A stretch of DNA of 64,000 bases from Candidatus Protochlamydia phocaeensis (GTDB lineage: Bacteria; Chlamydiota; Chlamydiia; Chlamydiales; Parachlamydiaceae), in contig NZ_FCNU01000017.1 in assembly GCF_001545115.1 (NCBI RefSeq), positions 1-64,000 of the forward strand, read 5' to 3'. Positions 41,193-52,200 of the stretch are shown here, one piece after another (position 1 is the stretch's first letter; each line of letters starts with the position of its first letter). Made by a program: the position numbers and the translations under genes. The notes beneath the pieces are model-generated. The model was given only the letters and a program-made list of their open reading frames with translations, searched no databases and was not told the DNA's origin.

Positions 41193-43169
41193 TTAAGTAA
41201 AATAAGCGGCCAATTCGCCGGGAGCGAGATAAAGAAGCGTTGACTTGCCAAAAGGACATTGAAAAGGGAGGTCGCAAGCAAAAAGTTGATCGACAAGCCC
41301 TTGCGCTTCCTCGTGCGATAAGCGCTTTGTGCTAGATAAAGATGCTCGGCTTGCAGCGAGGGCCAGCTGCTCTTCTTTTTTCCTCTGCAGTTGACGCATG
41401 TCTTGCTTGTCGGCCAAGTCATGCACAATTGCGCTGAGCCAGGCTTCGGGGTGCTCTTTTTGAAAAAAGGCAGGAAAGGCGTCCAAGACGAATGTATGCT
41501 CGCCAAATTCCCGAATGGAAAATCCCATTTCATTTAAAAGGGCCAAATGGTCTTTTAAAAGAGCTGCCTCAGGGGCTGAAAATTGCATGGTGGCGGGAAC
41601 GAGCAAGTGCTGAATGGGAAGAGGCTGGCTAGCTGATTGCTTGAGCAGGCGTTCATAGCAAATGCGGGCATAAGCAGCTTTTTGATCAATCAGGCATAAG
41701 CCTCCACGCTCTTTTTGAACCAGGGAAGGGCAGTGGTTAGTGGTTAAGGAAAAAGGGTCCAGCATAATATATCCGACGAGGGTGGTCAGGACTGTTGGAA
41801 AAGCGGGCTTTTCGGAAAGCGCATCAAATAAAAAAGGAGCTGGATCGGCGTCTGTTGGTTTAGTGCGAAATTGCAAAACCGGCTCAAGTACAGAAGGGGG
41901 CGTTTCTAAGGAAGAAAGCGGGCTTGTCGGCAAAACGGGTAGGGCGGGGCTTGAAAGGGGCGGTAAAGAGGGCGATGGCGGGATATAAGAGGGATTGGCT
42001 TTATATTCCCAGTTCTCTTCCTCTTCTACGTAGAGTTCTTTTTTAGTTTGGAAAAAAGGCGGGGGCAAAAGAGAGGCGTAAGGGGCTGATAAGGAAGGAA
42101 AGGGCCTATCGGGTTCTTTATTGAGAGTCAAAAAGGACGGTTGATCTTGGCGTAAAGCTTTCTGTACCGCTTCGATTAGAGCAGTTTTAAGCAGGTGCTC
42201 TTGGCGCAGACGAACTTCTTTCTTTTGCGGATGGACGTTGACATCTAAAAAGGTTCCCGGTAGGTGCAGATGTAAAACAAAGACAGGATAGCGGTTAGTT
42301 CCAAGCATCGTCCCATATCCTTCGCGGATGGCAGAGGCTATAAAAGGCGAATAAACGGCACGTTGGTTGATAAACAGGTACTGGCCGGTGCGATTGGCCT
42401 TGTGATGGGAAGGCGTGCCAATAAAGCCCTTTAGTTCATAGGGAGCTTGCTCGAAGTGCAAAGGGCAAAGCGAAGAAGCGAATTCTTTTCCCAAAAGCGT
42501 TTCTATGCGTTTGTTCAGGCTCTCTTGGAAAGTATAATGAGCGGGAAGAAGAGGCGTTTTAAAAAGGGATTTTTGGTCGCTGATAAGCTCGAATTGCACG
42601 GAAGGATGGCCTAAGGCAAGCGCGCTTAAGATTTTTAAAATTTCTTGGGCGTCATAGCTGGGCGATTTTTGAAATTTGCGGCGGACGGGTACATTATAGA
42701 AGAGGGATCGGACTTCCATGGTCGTGCCGGGTGCACGGGCAGCTGGCGAACTGGAGATCAATTTGCCCCCCTCGACAGAAACTAGCGTGCCTTCTGTCTG
42801 CTTATTTTCTAAGCGAGGGCAAGTCAATAGCGAGAACTTGGAAATGGCGGCAATGGAAGGAATGGCCTCCCCGCGGAAACCCATGGTCAGCAAATCTTGA
42901 ATATCTTCCACCTCTTTGATCTTGGATGTTGCATGCCGCTCTAAGCATAATAGTGCATCTTCGGGCGACATGCCGCATCCATTATCGGAAATGCGGATCA
43001 ACTGGCGTCCGCCTCCTTGAATTTCTACGCAAATTTCGGTGGCGCCTGCATCCAGCGAGTTTTCTACTAATTCTTTGACAACCGACGAGGGATTTTCAAT
43101 CACTTCGCCTGCTGCAATTTTATTAATGGTCTGTTCGTTTAAAATGCTTATTTTGGAAGTTGTTGTCAT
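41193..43169 (-). CDS. mutL: DNA mismatch repair protein MutL
   Basis: A 658-residue MutL. Start ATG 43169 (MTTTSKISILNEQTINKIAA) is preferred over the in-frame TTG 43187. The N-terminal GHKL ATPase has ELVENSLDAGATEI (ATP-binding helix), DNGCGM, GFRGEA and a GTTMEVRSLFYNVPVRRKF segment. The transducer domain contains YLFINQRAVYS and FLDVNVHPQKKEVR. After a Pro-rich linker (about 380-440), the C-terminal dimerisation domain follows (about 465-650). No endonuclease DQHA(x)2E(x)4E motif is seen; the corresponding stretch reads LIDQKAAYARICYE, so it is probably a non-nicking MutL of the Escherichia coli type. It works with MutS in repair. Confidence 0.93.
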   Translation of the reverse strand: MTTTSKISILNEQTINKIAAGEVIENPSSVVKELVENSLDAGATEICVEIQGGGRQLIRISDNGCGMSPEDALLCLERHATSKIKEVEDIQDLLTMGFRGEAIPSIAAISKFSLLTCPRLENKQTEGTLVSVEGGKLISSSPAARAPGTTMEVRSLFYNVPVRRKFQKSPSYDAQEILKILSALALGHPSVQFELISDQKSLFKTPLLPAHYTFQESLNKRIETLLGKEFASSLCPLHFEQAPYELKGFIGTPSHHKANRTGQYLFINQRAVYSPFIASAIREGYGTMLGTNRYPVFVLHLHLPGTFLDVNVHPQKKEVRLRQEHLLKTALIEAVQKALRQDQPSFLTLNKEPDRPFPSLSAPYASLLPPPFFQTKKELYVEEEENWEYKANPSYIPPSPSLPPLSSPALPVLPTSPLSSLETPPSVLEPVLQFRTKPTDADPAPFLFDALSEKPAFPTVLTTLVGYIMLDPFSLTTNHCPSLVQKERGGLCLIDQKAAYARICYERLLKQSASQPLPIQHLLVPATMQFSAPEAALLKDHLALLNEMGFSIREFGEHTFVLDAFPAFFQKEHPEAWLSAIVHDLADKQDMRQLQRKKEEQLALAASRASLSSTKRLSHEEAQGLVDQLFACDLPFQCPFGKSTLLYLAPGELAAYFT

Positions 43170-43294
43170 GGCATTAATTTGCTGCAAATAAAGAATGATA
43201 ATTAATTACAGAGCACTAGGTATTATCTCACATTTGAGCTATTATACTATTAAAACAATTAAGCAGGTATTTATAAAATTACTGATTAACTCAC

Positions 43295-44539
43295 ATGGAT
43301 ACTTTTCGACTTGCCAAAACAATTGTCTCTAAGCTTGCCAAGGCAGGCTATACGGCTTATTTTGCCGGAGGATGGGTGCGCGATTATGTCATGGGCCATC
43401 CTTCCGAGGATATTGATATTGCGACGAATGCGACTCCGGTTGAAATCATGGACCTTTTTCCCAATACAATCTTGGTGGGGCTGGCATTCGGCGTTGTGAT
43501 CGTCCTTATGGAAGGCCATCAATTTGAAGTCGCCACATTTCGCAAAGATTTGCAGTATGTCGATGGTCGGCATCCGGAGGGCATTGAAATGTCCACGCCC
43601 AAAGAGGATGCCTTGAGGCGGGATTTTACCATTAATGGGATGTTTTATGATCCGTTAGCAGACGTCATCCATGACTTTGTGCATGGACAAGATGATATCA
43701 AGCGCGGCGTGATTCGCACGATCGGCAATCCTTACGAGCGGTTCTTTGAAGACAGGCTGCGGATGCTAAGGGCTTTCCGTTTTGCTTCGCGCTTCAGTTT
43801 TATCATCGAGGCAGAAACCCAAGAGGCGATCCGTGAAATGGCAGACAAGCTTTTTCCGGCAGTGGCCATGGAAAGGGTATGGCAAGAATTCAATAAAATG
43901 GCCAATTATCCGCGCTTTGATCAGGCCCTTGTTGAAATGCATCGCTTATCCCTGCTCGATGTCATTTTTCCAGAACTGGAAAACATGCATATCAAAGAGC
44001 TGAAGCATTTGGTGCAAAGCTACGCCCATTTCCCTCCTCAGGCGCCGACAATCGTTTACTTGATGGCGCTTTTTCCCGCGGCGCCTTTATCGCAGAAAAT
44101 AGAAATTGCCAAGCGGATTAAAGCGACTAATCGAGACATCAAATTGATAGAGTTTTTGGATAACCTAACAGAATTGATAAAAACTGAGCGCAAGCAAGGC
44201 GAACTGGAGCCGTATGCCTGGATACATGCATTGGCCCATCCGGACTATCGGTTAAGCTTGGACATTATTGCGGCTGTTTATCCTGAAAAAGAACGCATGC
44301 TTCTATTGCAGCGCCATCAAGAGCGTTTTGATCGGCTGCAGCCTCATATTAAGCGCATTCGGGAAAATAAGCCTTTGGTCTCGGCTGCCCTTTTAAAAGG
44401 AAAGGGAATTTCACCCGGAAAGCATATGGGAGCACTGCTTAAAGAAGCGGAAAAAATTGCAGTGAATGAGAATTATCAGAATGGAGAACCGATTATAGAT
44501 CGATTAGCCTGTTTACCGATTTGGAAGAATGCCCTATGA
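43295..44539 (+). CDS. pcnB: tRNA nucleotidyltransferase/poly(A) polymerase family protein
   Basis: A 414-residue class II nucleotidyltransferase. The active-site helix-turn FAGGWVRDYVMGHPSEDIDI (about residues 22-41) contains the GG and DxD residues that bind metal and nucleotide. FEVATFRKD, DALRRDFTINGMFYDPL, and RFFEDRLRMLRAFRFASRFS are the remaining family motifs. The C-terminal half is the helical RNA-binding region. The family includes CCA-adding enzymes and poly(A) polymerase I, which are hard to separate by eye. Chlamydiae encode more than one such protein, usually named pcnB. The stop overlaps the next start by four bases (ATGA). Confidence 0.85.
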   Translation: MDTFRLAKTIVSKLAKAGYTAYFAGGWVRDYVMGHPSEDIDIATNATPVEIMDLFPNTILVGLAFGVVIVLMEGHQFEVATFRKDLQYVDGRHPEGIEMSTPKEDALRRDFTINGMFYDPLADVIHDFVHGQDDIKRGVIRTIGNPYERFFEDRLRMLRAFRFASRFSFIIEAETQEAIREMADKLFPAVAMERVWQEFNKMANYPRFDQALVEMHRLSLLDVIFPELENMHIKELKHLVQSYAHFPPQAPTIVYLMALFPAAPLSQKIEIAKRIKATNRDIKLIEFLDNLTELIKTERKQGELEPYAWIHALAHPDYRLSLDIIAAVYPEKERMLLLQRHQERFDRLQPHIKRIRENKPLVSAALLKGKGISPGKHMGALLKEAEKIAVNENYQNGEPIIDRLACLPIWKNAL

Positions 44540-45276
44540 AACAGCATATTATTACAAGTCTGCAGCATCCGCTTGTCAAACATTTGGTCAAGCTCAGAAC
44601 AGATAGCCATTACCGTCATGAGCAGCAGGCTCTCATTTTAGAAGGGATAAAACCTATTCAAGAGGTGACCGCACGGTTAAAGAAAATCATCTATACGCAG
44701 GCACAAGCGCATTTGATTGAATGCCAAGCGCCGGAAGAGTGGATTGTGACGGATGCCATCATGCAAAAAATTTCCGGAATGACTTCTCCGGAAGGTGTAT
44801 TGGCAGAAGTCCAAATGCCCTCGTTTGCTTCCTTAAAGAAGGCCAATCTCATCATGGCCTTGGACGGCATCAATGATCCGGGCAATCTGGGTACTCTTTT
44901 GCGCACAGCCTTAGCTCTGGGATGGGAAGGGGCCTATCTTTTGCCAGGCTGCTGCGATCCCTTTAACGAAAAGGCCATGCGTGCGGCTCGCGGAGCGCAG
45001 TTTAAACTGCCTTTGGCAAAGGGGTCGGCCAAGGAATTGGAGGCGCTGGTCAAGGACAGGGATTTGCCCTGCTTCGTTGCGGATTTGAGGGGCAAGCGAC
45101 CGGAAGAGGTTGCCTCTTCAAATGAAAAAGTCTTAATATTAGGAAATGAAGCGCATGGGGCATCAGAGGAAGTCAAGCGTTTTTGCCAGCCTGTGACCAT
45201 TCCCATGCCCGGAGAAATGGAGTCTTTGAACGTCGCTATTGCTGGCGCGATTCTTCTCTATTTATTGAAAGGTTAA
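44536..45276 (+). CDS. SpoU/TrmH-family RNA 2'-O-methyltransferase
   Basis: A 246-residue SPOUT methyltransferase. Start ATG 44536 overlaps the upstream stop (ATGA). The N-terminal RNA-binding domain is about 1-100 (SLQHPLVKHLVKLR then ALILEGIKPI). The SPOUT motifs are motif 1 NDPGNLGTLLRTALALG (about 114-130), motif 2 ILGNEAHGAS (about 201-210), and motif 3 IPMPGEMESLNVAIAGAI (about 222-239), which form the deep trefoil knot that binds SAM. The target (a ribose in rRNA or tRNA) cannot be told from sequence. It belongs to an operon with the nucleotidyltransferase and RsgA genes. Confidence 0.9.
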   Translation: MKQHIITSLQHPLVKHLVKLRTDSHYRHEQQALILEGIKPIQEVTARLKKIIYTQAQAHLIECQAPEEWIVTDAIMQKISGMTSPEGVLAEVQMPSFASLKKANLIMALDGINDPGNLGTLLRTALALGWEGAYLLPGCCDPFNEKAMRAARGAQFKLPLAKGSAKELEALVKDRDLPCFVADLRGKRPEEVASSNEKVLILGNEAHGASEEVKRFCQPVTIPMPGEMESLNVAIAGAILLYLLKG

Positions 45277-45286
45277 GGAAAAATTT

Positions 45287-46444
45287 ATGATTCAAGACGA
45301 TCAAAAAAATCATTCGGATGACTGGAGGGAGTCGGAGGAAGAGTTTTTTAAGAAACGACACCGCAAAGAAGGAAAAATGCAGCGGAAGTTGGCCTCAGCC
45401 AATGACCGTTCCAAATTTAAAAAAACCGATCAGGAAAAATATTTGAAAGGGCTGGAGAGGGGGCATCAGGCTAAATTAAGCAAGCAAGAATGGTTAGAGG
45501 GGCGTGTTTTATCAATCATTCCTCAGGGAATTGTTGTGGATTGGAACGGAGAAAAAATTAGCTGTGTTCTCAAAGGGCTGCTCAAAAGAGATAAGACGCA
45601 GGCTAAAAATCTTGTCGCCGTCGGCGATTTTGTCTTGTTTGAAAAAACAAGCGAAGGAGAGGGCATTATTGCCAGCGTAAAGCCAAGACGCACCATCCTT
45701 TCGCGTGCCGATAACCTGTCGAGGCGCAAGGAACAACTTATTGCTGTCAATATTGACTTGGTCATTATCACCACCTCTGTTGTCAATCCGCCTTTGAAGC
45801 CTTCTTTGCTAGATCGCTATATCATTGCTGCCCATAAAGGCGGCATGGATCCCTTAATCGTCATCAATAAAATTGATCTGCTAGAAGAACCAACGGAAGA
45901 CGAAACAGACTTTTTAGAGGGGGAAAGGGCATTATATCACGAATTGCTCAATGCCTATGCCGTTGTCGGCGTTCCCGTTATATCCGTCAGCTCGATAAAA
46001 AACAGTGGATTGGATGCTTTGCGGCAAGCCATGAAAGATAAAGCCTCTGTTTTTTCCGGACAATCGGGAGTGGGAAAATCCTCTTTAATTAACGCCATTA
46101 CGGGATTGGATCTCCGCGTGGGAGAGACGGTTGATAAAACCAAGAAAGGAGCGCATACGACGACGACGACCCAGCTTATTCCCTTAGAATTTGGCGGATG
46201 GTGTATTGACACGCCGGGCATCAAGAGTTTTGGGGTATGGGACTTGGCAAAGGACGAAGTTGAAGGTTACTTTACCGAGATTCACGAATGCGGCTTAGAT
46301 TGCAAATTTCCCGATTGTACCCATACTCATGAAGATAACTGTGCAGTGCAAAAAGCGTTGGAGGAAGGGCGCATTTCACCTGTGCGGTATGATTCCTATC
46401 AGGCTTTAATGGAAAGCGTTAAAGAAGAGCATGTCAGGCGGTAA
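45287..46444 (+). CDS. rsgA: Ribosome small-subunit biogenesis GTPase
   Basis: A 385-residue circularly permuted GTPase. A basic N-terminal extension of about 65 residues precedes the OB-fold domain (WLEGRVLSIIPQGIVVDWNG). The G motifs occur in permuted order: NKID (G4, about 193-196), SSIK (G5), GQSGVGKSS (G1, about 259-267), TTTTQ (G2), DTPGI (G3, about 307-311). A C-terminal zinc site is given by ECGLDCKFPDCTHTHEDNC (about 335-353). RsgA acts in late maturation of the 30S subunit. The extended basic N-terminus is longer than in the Escherichia coli protein. It follows the SpoU gene by ten bases. Confidence 0.94.
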   Translation: MIQDDQKNHSDDWRESEEEFFKKRHRKEGKMQRKLASANDRSKFKKTDQEKYLKGLERGHQAKLSKQEWLEGRVLSIIPQGIVVDWNGEKISCVLKGLLKRDKTQAKNLVAVGDFVLFEKTSEGEGIIASVKPRRTILSRADNLSRRKEQLIAVNIDLVIITTSVVNPPLKPSLLDRYIIAAHKGGMDPLIVINKIDLLEEPTEDETDFLEGERALYHELLNAYAVVGVPVISVSSIKNSGLDALRQAMKDKASVFSGQSGVGKSSLINAITGLDLRVGETVDKTKKGAHTTTTTQLIPLEFGGWCIDTPGIKSFGVWDLAKDEVEGYFTEIHECGLDCKFPDCTHTHEDNCAVQKALEEGRISPVRYDSYQALMESVKEEHVRR

Positions 46445-46514
46445 AAATAAAGTTTAGAATAAATATTTGTACTTAAAACCTTCAATCTTTATGTTTAACA
46501 TTCGTTAAAGCTAG

Positions 46515-47849
<1,335 letters not shown>

Positions 47850-47908
47850 TATGGACTTTAAATTCAGCTATTTTCTGGCAGACTACAGAATAAGGATAGG
47901 GATGAAGC

Positions 47909-48307
47909 ATGGAATCAGTTTACACAATTGCTCTTTTTGGGGAGGCCGAGCGCGGAGAGTTTCACACTGCTTATTTTTGTCAAAGTCTGGCCCAGCTCGA
48001 TGAGTTCTTCGGCAATCCCCCTCCTTATAGCAGGGGGCTTTATTACGCAGTCCAGGCCATTCTATTCAAGCGGAACTTAATTTTTTTCCGCGTTCCTGAA
48101 GAAGGGTACAGCACACAAGATTACCTATTAGGCCTTAAAATGCTGGAACAGCAAAAGCTGATTCCTCAACTAGATGCCATTTGCACGCCTGGGGTCGGCG
48201 ATCAAAAAATCCTAGAGGCCATTCAGCCCATCTGCGCTCTTTATCATAGTATTTTAATCACCAGCGAGTCTGACTTTTACGATTATTTGACCAATTCAAA
48301 TACTTAG
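47909..48307 (+). CDS. Conserved-looking small protein of unknown function
   Basis: A 132-residue soluble protein starting 59 bases after enolase. No domain is recognised. Segments include MESVYTIALFGEAERGEFHT at the N-terminus, then YFCQSLAQLDEFFGNPPPYS, GLYYAVQAILFKRNLIFFRV and a C-terminal YHSILITSESDFYDYLT. The alternation of strands and helices suggests a small alpha/beta domain. GGATAGGGATGAAGC before the ATG gives a passable ribosome site. It may be co-transcribed with eno. What it does is not inferable. Confidence 0.68.
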   Translation: MESVYTIALFGEAERGEFHTAYFCQSLAQLDEFFGNPPPYSRGLYYAVQAILFKRNLIFFRVPEEGYSTQDYLLGLKMLEQQKLIPQLDAICTPGVGDQKILEAIQPICALYHSILITSESDFYDYLTNSNT

Positions 48308-48711
48308 CGATAGTTTTGAATGATTGAAATGGTCCCTATTTTCTCAACGCTAATTGCTTATAGATGTCTTGTCAACTTCTTTGGGTTAAAATCTCCGTCT
48401 ATCTTTACGGGAGCCTTTATGACTGATTTTGGAATTGAACACTAAACTCAAAATTCAGGTTAATAAACGAGCGTGCTTGAGATATAGTTTTTTTACTTCT
48501 ATGTGGCTGTGTTGAATAATTAGGATTTAAAGAAATGAAGGCTCTTTTATTCATAATACACCTATATCTGTTTTGGAGGCCGACGCGGTCTTGTAGAATA
48601 AGTCTTCCTTCGGTCGACTTATCCTAAAATTGTTTGACTTTAGGGGAATATTGTATTGCCAGGAAAAAAAATTGTAAGCTTGTTTGCTTCTGACACGAAA
48701 CGGAGCTTACA
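48308..48711. other. Intergenic sequence before the IS remnant
   Basis: No gene is visible. A short segment resembling the right end of the MITE-like element (AACTCAAAATTCAGGTTAAT, 48444-48463) is present. A hairpin around 48676-48708 (ATTGTAAGCTTGTTTGCTTC then GAGCTTACAAT) has an arm ATTGTAAGCT/AGCTTACAAT and may be the end of the IS5-type remnant that follows. Confidence 0.4.
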
Positions 48712-49010
48712 ATGTCCCAATACAAACTACGGAAGTGGACTCAATATAACGAATCTCTGAAAAAAACGTGGGTGTCTTTCTCTTTAGGTTAGTGAAGATG
48801 CGATCGAAAAATGGCAATTTGTAAGAGATCCACATTTCATTGGCTCTCCTCAGCAATATTCCGATGATGCTATTCTCTGCATGATGACACTAAAAGTTGT
48901 TTATGGTCTTCCTTATCGGTAGCTAATCGGGTTTGTCCTTTCTATTTTTGCCCTCTTGAAAGTGATCTTAAAAATTCCGCATTTTACGACTGTAGCCTTA
49001 AGGAAAAAAC
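48712..49010 (+). pseudogene. IS5-type transposase, decayed N-terminal fragment
   Basis: From ATG 48712 the frame reads SQYKLRKWTQYNESLKKTWV then SFSLG and stops at 48790. The neighbouring frame continues with SEDAIEKWQF, then SPQQYSDDAILCMMTLKVVY, GLPYR, a TAG, and LIGFVLSIFALLKVILKIPH. This is the start of an IS5-group transposase (pattern RP-YSD-AI--CL-LK-VFGLPLRQ-EGF). One frameshift and one in-frame stop show it is dead. The catalytic core is not present downstream. The second remnant at 58045-58505 appears to be from a related element. Confidence 0.75.
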
Positions 49011-49250
49011 TATTAAGCAAACATTTCAAAAACTGTTTAAAGAACATACCGACACTTAATTCTTCTTTGACTAACCGGTTCGATTGATCATATGTACGCT
49101 TTTAAACAGTTTAAGGACTTGCAAATTCTTTTTGTTAGGTGTCAAAAGCGTCATCAAAAAATTTTATTTTACACATTTCCTTTTCTTCTATACACTCCCA
49201 AGCTAAATTTTTAAGTTTTCGCTTAGATGGCTATCAGCCAGGAAAAATGT

Positions 49251-52200
49251 ATGCGTCGCGCAGGTTTTGTTCTCTTCTTTTTTTTATTAAGTTCTCTATA
49301 TGGATTTGCAGGAGAAATGGCTTCTTTTCCCATTGATTGGGATTTGAGCGAGAGGGAAGAGGGGGAAGCCGCCTCTTGTTGGATGGGGCGCATGGAGTGG
49401 AGCAAGGAAAAGGAAGTAGGGGAAAAAGACTTTTCCCTTTCGGCGGAGTGCGAGCCCCTCACGACAGTTGCCGGCTGTGTCAATGTGGCGTCCGGCCAAT
49501 TTTTTCAGACCGAAACCGATTTAATCGGCTCAACGATCGATCCCATTAAGCTAACCCGTTATTATGACAGCGGCCAAGAGAGCGAATCGCTTTTCGGCAT
49601 GGGATTTGGCTCTCAATTTCCCCTATTGGCAACTGAGGCGGAAGAGGGGGCTAGGCATTCGCATGCCTTAATTTGCGAGCGTGAGGGATTTATGATTCCT
49701 TATCGGGGAATCAATCATGCCTCCCTTTTACAGATAGACCCACGCCTGCTTCAAAAAGGCTATACTAACGTCAGCCGGGTAGCCATGAGCGGACATGCCA
49801 ATTTTGTCAATTGGGAAGCCGTCTACAAGCCCAGCGAGCAAGGGCTTTATTGGACGGTTCGGCTTGGAAACGGAGCTAAGCGTACATATGGATGGTCGAT
49901 CAAATTATCCAGTCAAAAGCAAAAGGAAATGGGGTTCCCCACAAAATTTGGCTATTTGCTCTCTGAAGAAAAAAAGCCCAACGGAAATACGCTGCGCTTT
50001 GACTACTGCTTTCCCGATGGGAAGCCCGCTCTTTCCAAAGTCCGTACCTTAAACCGCTCAGGCCAGCTTATTAACGAATTGACGTTCACGCATTCCCCAA
50101 CCGGCTGCCTGGTGGCTAGTTCCTGCGGAAAGGCTGTTTACTATGCAAAGAGGAAAGGCGAAGTCTATAGCCCTTCATTAAAAGAATATGTCTATAAAAA
50201 TATTCTTCAAAAAGTGGAGTCCAGCCAAAAAGGAGTCACCGCTTATCAGGCGGAGTGCGATTATCATAATATTCCCAAAGTCACCCATGTCGCTAAGGCT
50301 GGGCAGCTGATCCGGGCCATCTATTCCAATGACAAAGTAAAAAGCTTGCAAGAGCCGCTTGGAGAAAAAGGAGAGCTGATTTCTTCTTATACCTTTGCGT
50401 ATGGAGAGAACTTTACGATTGTCGAAAATGCCTTAAAGCAGTCCACCATCTATTATTTTGACCCGCAGAATCGGATTGACCGCATCAGCGAAATAGACCA
50501 AGGACAAATCGTCAAGCAGCAGAAGTTCAGCTGGAGCACGCTCCCCGGACAAGAAGGATGGTTGAAAGCCAAAGCTGTTTTGTTGGGCGATCAGCTATTC
50601 CATCTCACGACGATGCGCTATGATAGCCGAGGCAATATCACCCGCCAAACGCGGTATGGCAATCTAACGGGAGAGAAGCCAGAAAGCTTCCTGCTCGAAC
50701 AAAAGCGCCAAATGGATAGTTATGCCATTGATTATGAATATGATCAAAATGGCTATAATCTGCTTAAAAAGAAGGCCACGCCGGAAGGCCTATCCATCGC
50801 TTATGCCTATGAAGAGGGAACCAATCTTCTGACGGAAGAAGTGCAAGCCTATGGCGGGCTCATTCAAGAAAGGGTGTTTCAATACTATGACCCTAATGGC
50901 CAGCCCTTTATTCGCATTGAAGATGATGGCAGCGGCTTGCACCACACGGAAGATTTCAATGTCACGTATCGGCGGGTCACTTATTTTCAACCGGAAACAA
51001 ATTCCGCACTTGCCTCGTTTGGAAAGCCAAAAGAAAAAATAGAGACGGCTCTCAATCGCAGTGGCGGCGAGATGCTTCTTTTAAAAACGACGCGTTTTGA
51101 CTACGATGCATACGGCAATGAAATCTCGCAGAAAATTTACAACGCAAAAAACGAATTCTGCTACGAAATCAATAAAGCTTACGATGACCGCCAGCGCTTG
51201 ATTGCCGAAAGCAATCCTTTGGGAGAAGTCACCTGCTATGCCTATGATGACAATAACAACAAAATCAAAGAGGATTTTGTCGGAGGCAAGCAGATCCGCT
51301 ATTTTTATGATCAGGCCAACCGGCTCATACGCAAGGAAGAGCATCACCGGCAAAACATTTTTACGACAACTTATGCCTATAATTCCCTGAATCAGCTGAT
51401 TGCTGAAACCGACCCCTATGGGCATCAAACCACCTATGCCTACGATCGTTTAGGAAATCAGATTGCGTGCGTCAAACCGCTCATGCAAGTGAGCGGAGAA
51501 AACCCTGCGAACCCTTCCATTGCCAGGACATATAATGCGCTTGGCCAAATGATCTCGCAAACGGATGAAAGGGGATTTACCACCTGCTATGCCTATAACA
51601 GCTACGGCAGCCCGACGAGGATTCTTTATCCCGATCAATCAGAGGAGCGCTTTATTTACTATCCTTCCGGATGGCTCAAGCAGAAATGGCACGCCGACGG
51701 GACATCTGTCCAATATGCTTACGATCCTAAAGGACGGCTGATCAAAGAAGTCACATGGGATGAAAATAACCAGCTTATTAAGCAAGAAACCTATACTTAT
51801 AAAGGGAACTTGCTGAAATCCAAACAAGATGCCATGGGAGTCGTCACGTATTACGAGCACGATGGAGCTGGAAGAAAAATTTTGGAAGTCATTGGCAGCC
51901 ACGAAAAAACGATCGCTTATGCCTATGACGATCTTGGCCGGATCGTTAAATTGAGCCGCTGCTCGAACGGGCAAGAGCTGCAAAGCGAATGCTATCAATA
52001 TGATTGGCTTGACCGCCTTGTTTCGAAAGTCTTACAGGACAGCCAAGGCCAAGTCTATGCCAAGGAAACATATGCGTACGATCGGCATGGCAACCAGATC
52101 AGCAAGACAGTTTGGCATGCGGACCATCAAACGGCCGTTTATCGCGCCCATTATCAAACGGATGGCAGCCTTGCTTGGCAGGAAGATCCTTTGGGCAATC

